DNA from: Methanobacterium sp. UBA8
Lineage (GTDB): Archaea; Methanobacteriota; Methanobacteria; Methanobacteriales; Methanobacteriaceae
Direction: 5' to 3'
DNA: 10,411 nt
NCBI GenBank assembly: GCA_002509665.1
Contig: DADN01000257.1
Location: 3,740-14,150, forward strand
The notes beneath the pieces are model-generated. The model did not search any database. It was not told the origin of the DNA and saw only the letters and a program-made list of their open reading frames with translations. Positions 5,956 through 10,411 of this stretch are shown one piece after another. A program made the translations under genes and the position numbers. How positions within the stretch are numbered: position 1 is the stretch's first letter; each line of letters opens with the position of its first letter.

Positions 5956-6981
5956 TTAACCATTTGCAGACTGGTAAATATGATCTATAACCAGATTAAA
6001 AAGGTCATCTGTTTTTATCTCTTTTACATCCCTGCTGTCTGCCAGTGATTCAAATGCCATATCTATAATTTCATCCACATTTGTAGATCTTTTCATAAAA
6101 TCGTTATCTACATAATACTTATCTACAGCCAATAATTTTCCAGGATAACATGAAATAACTGGAGTACCTAAAAGCACGGATTCCCTGTTCATTGTTCCCC
6201 CAGCGCCAATTACTAGATCACATTTTTTCATGAGGCTGAATGTATCTACAGGCGGCTCTATTAAAGTGACGTCAGGATCGTTTTCAAATATCTGCTGCTG
6301 CTCTTTAAATCGTGGGATCACCAGTATATTTACATGGTCTTTTAATGCGTCCACAATTGGGGATAAAACAGATGTTTTACAGTCAGCATCCAAATAAGAT
6401 GCAAGAGCAGGTTCAGTCCTCATTAAAATTGTTTTTTCTTTCTTTAAATTTAAATGAAGATCATCAAAGATGTTTTCATTATATTTAAAATCTTTAAAAT
6501 GAGTAAGTTCAGAGGTACCTGTATATCTGATTAAAGTGTTTGGATCAGCGCCTGTTTTAAGAACATCCCATACATCAATGGCTTCAGGGATTATTATTTT
6601 ATCACAAAGAGATAAAGTAAGCTTATTTGCAGCAAGAGCATGTTCGTTGTCTAAAACAAAAACACGAGGTATTCCCAAACCAAATGCAACCCTTGGAAGT
6701 TCAATTGAGTGTTTTGACACTGCAACATCTGGTTTTTCTTTTGCAATTAGTTTTGAAAGTTCATAAGCCCTTTTTGTACTTTCTTCAAGTTTTTGTGATA
6801 ATGTAACTCCATGTTTTCCAACCGATGTGTACTCAATTTCAAAAAGATCAAGGAGTTTATGTATATCTCCAAATTTACGAGTTGTTATAAACACCTCTTC
6901 TCCTTCATTTTTTAAATAATCAATTATGCTCTTAAAAAATCTCACATGCGGCGCATTTACTAAATCAATCCAAACTTTCAA
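5956..6981 (-). CDS. DUF354 family protein, predicted GT-B-like glycosyltransferase
   Basis: The 341-residue protein opens with the DUF354 signature MKVWIDLVNAPHVRFFKSII. An N-terminal Rossmann-like half includes KPDVAVSKHSIELPRVAFGL (83-102) and VFVLDNEHALAANK (107-120). The C-terminal half carries CDLVIGAGGTMNRESVLLGTPVIS, where GAGGTMNRE (259-267) matches the nucleotide-sugar-binding loop position of GT-B enzymes such as MurG and UDP-GlcNAc epimerases. It is cytosolic with no membrane segment. The donor, acceptor and exact reaction are unknown. It starts at TTG 6981 with AGGTGAT (6985-6991) just upstream; a nearby ATG at 6985 is out of frame and stops at once. The start lies 23 bp after the hypB stop, so it is the third gene of a hypA-hypB operon, an unexplained pairing with nickel insertion. 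Confidence 0.85.
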   Translation of the reverse strand: MKVWIDLVNAPHVRFFKSIIDYLKNEGEEVFITTRKFGDIHKLLDLFEIEYTSVGKHGVTLSQKLEESTKRAYELSKLIAKEKPDVAVSKHSIELPRVAFGLGIPRVFVLDNEHALAANKLTLSLCDKIIIPEAIDVWDVLKTGADPNTLIRYTGTSELTHFKDFKYNENIFDDLHLNLKKEKTILMRTEPALASYLDADCKTSVLSPIVDALKDHVNILVIPRFKEQQQIFENDPDVTLIEPPVDTFSLMKKCDLVIGAGGTMNRESVLLGTPVISCYPGKLLAVDKYYVDNDFMKRSTNVDEIIDMAFESLADSRDVKEIKTDDLFNLVIDHIYQSANG

Positions 6982-7004
6982 TACATCACCTGCTATTGGC
7001 TCAA

Positions 7005-7661
7005 TTAAGCTTCATCCATAAATTTTTGGATGCTTTGTATAATCTCATCTAGTCCTTCACCAGTCTTGAGACTGCTTTTTATGACTATTGCGTCAGGGTT
7101 AAGTTCTAAAACATCATTAACCATTTTATTTTCATCAGCACCGACCGCTTCTGCTATATCAACCTTATTAATAACAACAATATCCGCGTCCTTAAAGATC
7201 AGAGGGTGCTTTTCGGCTGTGTCGTCCCCTTCGCTCACACTTATTACAACCATCCGTATATGAGAGCCAAGGTCAAAATCAACCGGGCAAATAAGGTTTC
7301 CAACATTTTCTATGAAAAGTAATTCCATATCATCAAGTGGAAGGTCATGAAGAGCATGTTCTACAAGATGCGCATCTAAATGGCACTCTTTTCCGGTGTT
7401 AAGCCCTACGACAGGTACATCATGTTTTTCAATTCTTCCAGCGTCGAACCTGCTTATTACATCGCCAGCTATGACACCTATTTTGTAGTCCATTTTTTCT
7501 ATGAGTGCTTCTATAAGTGATGTCTTTCCAGAGCCTATTGCCCCTAAAAAGTCAACTGCAAATACTCCGGCATTGTCAAATATTTTCTGATTTCTTTTTG
7601 CAAGTTTCTTATTTGCAACCATGATATCATGTTGTATTTCTACTTCAGCTATTTTATGCAT
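7005..7661 (-). CDS. hypB: Hydrogenase nickel incorporation GTPase HypB
   Basis: HypB is a SIMIBI-class GTPase that binds nickel and, with HypA, inserts it into [NiFe]-hydrogenase large subunits. Visible motifs in the 218-residue protein are the Walker A loop GAIGSGKTS (40-48), the GKECHLDA metal site with C93 and H94, ENVGNLICP with C125, and the G4-type NKVD (165-168). C93, H94 and C125 match the dimer-interface metal site known in archaeal HypB. There is no histidine-rich N-terminal extension, as usual in archaea. The ATG at 7661 is chosen because GGAGG (7668-7672) lies 6 nt upstream; an ATG at 7667 directly abuts that site and is less likely. The gene overlaps the hypA end by 8 bp, indicating translational coupling. 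Confidence 0.97.
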   Translation of the reverse strand: MHKIAEVEIQHDIMVANKKLAKRNQKIFDNAGVFAVDFLGAIGSGKTSLIEALIEKMDYKIGVIAGDVISRFDAGRIEKHDVPVVGLNTGKECHLDAHLVEHALHDLPLDDMELLFIENVGNLICPVDFDLGSHIRMVVISVSEGDDTAEKHPLIFKDADIVVINKVDIAEAVGADENKMVNDVLELNPDAIVIKSSLKTGEGLDEIIQSIQKFMDEA

Positions 7662-8034
7662 CTTCATCCTCCTTCTCTATTTTAATAGTTTTAACGTTAC
7701 ATTCTCTTCCTTTAGTTATTTCAATATCTCGCCCTTCACATTCAGGACAGGTAACAATTGGTACATAGTGATCTGAATCATCTGAAATAGCCAGTCCTTC
7801 AAAATTACATGACCTGCATTTTATCTCAATTGGAATTTCATTAATTACAACTTCTGCTTTTTCAAGAAGAGTATCTTCGCTTAAAACTTCAATCATAAAT
7901 TTAAGCTGTTCCGGATTAAGCATGGCAAGTTTTCCAACTTCTATGGTTACTTCAGTGATCTCTTGAGCATCATTTTTTTCTGCAACATCAATTGCAGTCT
8001 TTACTATGGCATCAGCCATTGAAAGTTCATGCAT
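7654..8034 (-). CDS. hypA: Hydrogenase nickel incorporation protein HypA
   Basis: HypA is the small nickel metallochaperone that partners HypB in [NiFe]-hydrogenase maturation. The 126-residue protein begins MHELSMADAIV, where the conserved M1-H2-E3 forms the N-terminal nickel site. The zinc domain is present as C73-R-S-C76 and C96-P-E-C99, separated by the usual short loop. The C-terminal tail is acidic (EKEDEDA) and contains the ribosome-binding site for hypB. The length is close to the usual 110-140 residues. GGTG (8042-8045) lies 7 nt before the ATG. It is the first gene of the hypA-hypB-DUF354 operon, divergent from prs across a 589-bp spacer. Its targets, the methanogen F420-reducing and Mvh-type hydrogenases, are not encoded here. 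Confidence 0.96.
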   Translation of the reverse strand: MHELSMADAIVKTAIDVAEKNDAQEITEVTIEVGKLAMLNPEQLKFMIEVLSEDTLLEKAEVVINEIPIEIKCRSCNFEGLAISDDSDHYVPIVTCPECEGRDIEITKGRECNVKTIKIEKEDEDA

Positions 8035-8090
8035 TACAATACACCATCCTTCAAAGTACAGTATTCAATAAAAAACTTATTAATCAATCA

Positions 8091-8100
8091 GTATATGATT
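8091..8100 (-). promoter_or_regulatory. TATA box candidate for the hypA operon
   Basis: On the minus strand, AATCATATAC lies about 27 nt before a predicted initiation site near 8068, which would give a 33-nt leader before hypA. Other AT-rich stretches nearby are possible, so the assignment is uncertain. Confidence 0.3.
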
Positions 8101-8275
8101 TAAAATGTTACCATTCAATTATTTCATAGAACTGAATTTGCATATAATTTCTTATCTTATAGAACTATATGTATAAAATACTTATTAATAAAGTTAGCAA
8201 AATATGGAATAGTTAACTTCATTAGTGATATGAACTCATTAAATAATTGAAATTACAATTTTAATTACATTATAG

Positions 8276-8333
8276 GTTAATTTCATACTATTAAAAGTTT
8301 TACTCCATATAAAACATATAATTAAATAATTTA
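8276..8333 (+). repeat. Degenerate repeat, copy 1 upstream of prs
   Basis: It begins GTTAATTTCATACTATTA and ends CATATAATTAAATAATTT. The outer parts match copy 3, but the middle CACGAGTTGT block is not recognisable. The retained CATATAATTAA resembles a TATA box. Confidence 0.5.
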
Positions 8334-8404
8334 TCCCGAAAATAGGAAGATAACTAAATTAACCAGTTATTATAATGAAATACAAGTAATTTCCATTATA
8401 TTTC

Positions 8405-8460
8405 TAAGTTAATTTCATAGTATTAGTTTACACGAGTTGTGAACAATTAAGTAATTTCTT
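8405..8460 (+). repeat. Degenerate repeat, copy 2 upstream of prs
   Basis: It begins TAAGTTAATTTCATAGTATT, then carries AGTTTA, the CACGAGTTGT block (8431-8440) and AATTAAGTAATTT. It aligns with copy 3 over its entire length with only a few changes, but it lacks about four bases of the TATA element present in copies 1 and 3. Confidence 0.65.
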
Positions 8461-8507
8461 AAAAATGAAAATTAAGTTAGTTAACTAATAACTAATGCAA
8501 GTAAAAT

Positions 8508-8570
8508 TAAGTTAATCTCATAGTATTAGTTTAACACGAGTTGTAGACATATAATTAAGTAATTTTTCTT
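8508..8570 (+). repeat. Degenerate repeat, copy 3, adjacent to prs and probably holding its promoter
   Basis: It begins TAAGTTAATCTCATAGTATT and has CACGAGTTGT at 8535-8544, followed by GACATATAATTAAGTAATTT. CATATAATTAA (8549-8559) is at a suitable distance for initiation near 8580 and a leader of about 45 nt before prs. It is the only copy that keeps both the CACGAGTTGT block and the TATA-like element. Confidence 0.55.
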
Positions 8571-8623
8571 GCAAAATAAAGTAAATAAAAATCTATTATA
8601 TCCATAAAGTATAGGTGATTTTA

Positions 8624-9481
8624 ATGATTATAGGTGGATCCGCTTCACAAAAATTAGCTGCAAAGATCGCAAAAGAACTTGAATGTCCATTAATTCCAAT
8701 AGAAACCAAAAGATTCCCTGATGGAGAACGTTATATCCGTATAAAAGGAAAAGTAAGTGAAGAAGTAACTGTTGTCCAATCAACTGGTTATCCTCAGGAT
8801 GAAAATTTAATAGAACTTTTTTTAATTCTTAAAAATTTAAAGAGTATGGGCGTTAAAAAAATAAAAGTTGTAATTCCTTATTTTGGATATGGAAGACAAG
8901 AAAGGCGTTTTAAAAGTGGAGAAGCTGTTTCAGCCGTGATAATTGCAAATTTACTTGAAGCTGCAGGTGCTGATGAAATATTCTGCATAAATTTACATGA
9001 AGATAATATCAGAGAATTTTTCAAGATTCCAGTACATAACCTATCTGCAATGAAGCCTATTGCAGACCATATTAAAAAAACCATCACAGACCCAGTAATA
9101 GTTGCACCAGATAAAGGTGCACTTGGGTTTGCCAGAGAAATTGCTGAAATTCTCGGTTGTGAATATGATTATCTTGAAAAAACAAGGTTATCCCCCGAAG
9201 TTGTAGAAACAAAACCAAAAAATCTTAATGTTAAAGGGAAGGAAGCTGTTATAATTGACGATATTATAAGCACTGGTGGTACAATAGTTAATGCTTCTAA
9301 GATTTTGAAAGAACATGGGGCAAGAAAGGTAGTTGTATCATGCGTTCACCCTGTACTAGTTGAAGATGCATTGCTTAAATTATTTGCAGCAGATGTTGAT
9401 GATGTAATTGCTACCGATACTCTGCGCTCAGATGTAAGTCTGATTTCTGTAGCTCAAATTGTTGCTGATGCCGTAAAATAA
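8624..9481 (+). CDS. prs: Ribose-phosphate pyrophosphokinase (PRPP synthetase)
   Basis: Prs transfers pyrophosphate from ATP to ribose 5-phosphate, giving PRPP for purine, pyrimidine, histidine and tryptophan synthesis. The 285-residue cytosolic protein has FPDGERYIRI (31-40), the ATP-binding PYFGYGRQERRF (85-96), a flexible-loop region with K186 and R188, and the PRPP-binding loop VIIDDIISTGGT (209-220). It lacks the extra length of bacterial and eukaryotic class I enzymes, as expected for the short archaeal type. The ATG at 8624 is chosen because GGTGA (8614-8618) lies 5 nt upstream and the N terminus MIIGGSASQKLA then matches archaeal homologues. A GTG at 8615 lies inside that ribosome-binding site. 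It follows the duplicated repeat region and is convergent with the P-loop gene. Confidence 0.97.
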   Translation: MIIGGSASQKLAAKIAKELECPLIPIETKRFPDGERYIRIKGKVSEEVTVVQSTGYPQDENLIELFLILKNLKSMGVKKIKVVIPYFGYGRQERRFKSGEAVSAVIIANLLEAAGADEIFCINLHEDNIREFFKIPVHNLSAMKPIADHIKKTITDPVIVAPDKGALGFAREIAEILGCEYDYLEKTRLSPEVVETKPKNLNVKGKEAVIIDDIISTGGTIVNASKILKEHGARKVVVSCVHPVLVEDALLKLFAADVDDVIATDTLRSDVSLISVAQIVADAVK

Positions 9482-9505
9482 TTAAAATTTTTTAAATTTC
9501 ACTTT

Positions 9506-9521
9506 ATTTTATAGATAAAAT
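9506..9521. terminator. Candidate bidirectional terminator between prs and the P-loop gene
   Basis: ATTTTAT-AG-ATAAAAT is an inverted repeat in the 74-bp convergent spacer. A T-rich run (9488-9493) lies just after the prs stop. Either or both could end prs transcription, and the reverse complement of the repeat region serves the minus-strand gene. Confidence 0.4.
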
Positions 9522-9555
9522 TTAATAATTTGATATTTTAGACATGCGATCTCTA

Positions 9556-10365
9556 TTATTTTCCAGGTTTACCCTTGGGTTTTACTGGTTCTGAATTTTC
9601 TAAATTATGATTTACAGCTTTATTTTCTAAAGCATCCAGTATATACCTCGGTTTATTTCCATATTTTTCAATATAATACTCAATTTTTTCATCATCCATG
9701 CCTTCAAAGTGATTCTTTACTATTTTTATTGTATCCTCCTGAGAATAAGATATTTCAACCACATCAAAAAAGATCCTTAAAATTAAAGAAAGTATTTTAG
9801 AGAAGATACTGAAGTCAGTAATTAAATCATATTTATATCCTTTTATTTCAATAGTCCATGTTGTATGTATAACTAGATTCAGTTTATTCAAGTTTATTTT
9901 ATTTATCACGTATTTAAACAATAGAATAAGATAAAAAGGAATGGATTTTAAACCTTTATTTTTTATCCATTCTCCAAGTCCAATCTTTCTCTCATTTAAA
10001 GATTCAGAATCAAATATTTTATCTGCAATTAATACAACATCATAATCTGAAAACTTGTTAATTATCTCTTTTTTTGTTTTAACACCAAAATCTTCTTTTA
10101 TCCCATTTATAAGTTCTCTAAAAACTCCTAATGCACCTTTTTTTGTATTATCTAAAAGCAAAACTGGCTCATAATAATTTAAATCAAGTTTTTTTAAAGC
10201 TTTATAAATATTAGATGATTTACCTGTTCCCGGCGAACCTATGACAAGAATAATCCTTCCTTTACTGTATTTTAATTCTTTAAATTTCTGACATAACTCT
10301 AAAAAGGAATCAGTTATCACAAAATCATCATTGTCACTGGAAGAAATTACTTTATGATTTTCCAT
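9556..10365 (-). CDS. AAA+-like P-loop NTPase of unknown function
   Basis: The 269-residue protein has a clear Walker A, GSPGTGKSS (43-51), a Walker B candidate DVVLIAD (109-115), and a late YGNKPRYILDAL segment (235-246). The GxxPR in that segment resembles the sensor-2 region of AAA+ proteins, with R240 as the candidate arginine. Between them lies a hydrophobic stretch (about 142-152) and LVIHTTWTIEIKG; this is not a convincing membrane span. The C-terminal tail is rich in Lys, Pro and Gly (EPVKPKGKPGK). It probably binds and hydrolyses ATP; the partner or process is unknown. No ribosome-binding site precedes the ATG at 10365. Codons are more AT-rich than in hypB or prs, and the gene stands alone and convergent to prs. 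Confidence 0.72.
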   Translation of the reverse strand: MENHKVISSSDNDDFVITDSFLELCQKFKELKYSKGRIILVIGSPGTGKSSNIYKALKKLDLNYYEPVLLLDNTKKGALGVFRELINGIKEDFGVKTKKEIINKFSDYDVVLIADKIFDSESLNERKIGLGEWIKNKGLKSIPFYLILLFKYVINKINLNKLNLVIHTTWTIEIKGYKYDLITDFSIFSKILSLILRIFFDVVEISYSQEDTIKIVKNHFEGMDDEKIEYYIEKYGNKPRYILDALENKAVNHNLENSEPVKPKGKPGK

Positions 10366-10395
10366 AGTATAATATTAGTTTGTTTATTCATATCT

Positions 10396-10406
10396 ATTTT
10401 ATATTT
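10396..10406 (-). promoter_or_regulatory. TATA box of the P-loop NTPase gene
   Basis: On the minus strand AAATATAAAAT is centred about 36 nt before the ATG, so initiation is expected near 10375, about 10 nt before the start codon. With no ribosome-binding site this suggests a leaderless or very short-leadered mRNA. Confidence 0.4.
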
Positions 10407-10411
10407 AGTAA

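Larger units (their letters stand above)
8101..8623. other. Long hypA-prs intergenic region with degenerate repeats
   Basis: No credible gene lies in this stretch. It contains a family of degenerate repeats, each opening GTTAAyTTCATAsTATTAg (8212 weak, 8276, 8408, 8511). It also holds a near-perfect inverted repeat, TATAATGAAAT (8371-8381) against ATTTCCATTATA (8389-8400), and a perfect palindrome TTAGTTAACTAA (8477-8488). The repeats run in the direction of prs. Together they look like a duplicated promoter or operator region rather than decayed coding sequence. Confidence 0.6.

Noticed and set aside
5851..6048. A 65-codon plus-strand open frame after the tRNA
   Set aside because: It overlaps the DUF354 3' end, has a low-complexity composition typical of AT-rich noncoding DNA, and no ribosome-binding site.
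6536..7263. Plus-strand open frames opposite DUF354 (6536-6766) and hypB (7030-7263)
   Set aside because: Both are shadows of genes with clear conserved motifs on the minus strand.
7662..7667. HypB start at the upstream ATG 7667
   Set aside because: GGAGG directly abuts this ATG with no spacing; the ATG at 7661 has the ideal 6-nt distance.
8211..8570. Repeats upstream of prs as a CRISPR array
   Set aside because: Copies are degenerate, unevenly spaced (64, 132 and 103 bp), extremely AT-rich, and contain a TATA-like element; there are no uniform repeats and no cas gene.
8878..9087. A minus-strand open frame inside prs
   Set aside because: It is antisense to the ATP-binding region of prs and has no ribosome-binding site or recognisable motif.

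Overview
The window looks like a chromosomal segment of a mesophilic methanogen of the order Methanobacteriales, most likely Methanobacterium or a close relative. The evidence is low-GC DNA with very AT-rich spacers, archaeal TATA-type promoters, GGAGG/GGTGAT ribosome-binding sites, archaeal-type HypA, HypB and Prs proteins, a DUF354 protein, and an adjacent pair resembling the methanogen families DUF1890 and DUF1894. Genus-level assignment is an inference. No transposase, phage gene or CRISPR array is visible.

Left part (1-1109): a truncated flavin-reductase-like (PPOX fold) gene runs off the left edge on the minus strand. It diverges from a small AhpD-like CxxC protein, and their TATA boxes lie back to back. 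The AhpD-like gene converges on a cysteine-rich protein resembling the ATC-hydrolase family, whose promoter holds a palindromic TATA element and two 12-bp direct repeats.

Centre left (1110-5444, all minus strand): two tandem polytopic membrane proteins, about three quarters identical by hand alignment, are followed by the DUF1890-like and DUF1894-like genes. The copy nearer those genes is only 27 bp from them, so it may share their transcript. That copy also has a long leader with three consecutive hairpins ending at its ribosome-binding site. The other copy lies downstream of a GNAT acetyltransferase gene. Both membrane proteins appear to start at TTG, and a Wzy-like oligosaccharide polymerase role is only a weak hypothesis.

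Centre right (5445-8034): a complete tRNA-Ala(GGC) gene lies on the plus strand. Facing it is a tight minus-strand operon, hypA-hypB-DUF354. HypA and HypB deliver nickel to [NiFe]-hydrogenases, which are central to hydrogenotrophic methanogenesis. The DUF354 protein is a predicted GT-B-like glycosyltransferase that appears to be co-transcribed with them.

Right part (8035-10411): a 589-bp spacer between hypA and prs contains three or four degenerate copies of a TATA-containing repeat. The copy nearest prs is the most complete and probably supplies its promoter. Prs makes PRPP. Convergent to prs is an AAA+-like P-loop NTPase with no visible ribosome-binding site, so it is probably leaderless or short-leadered.
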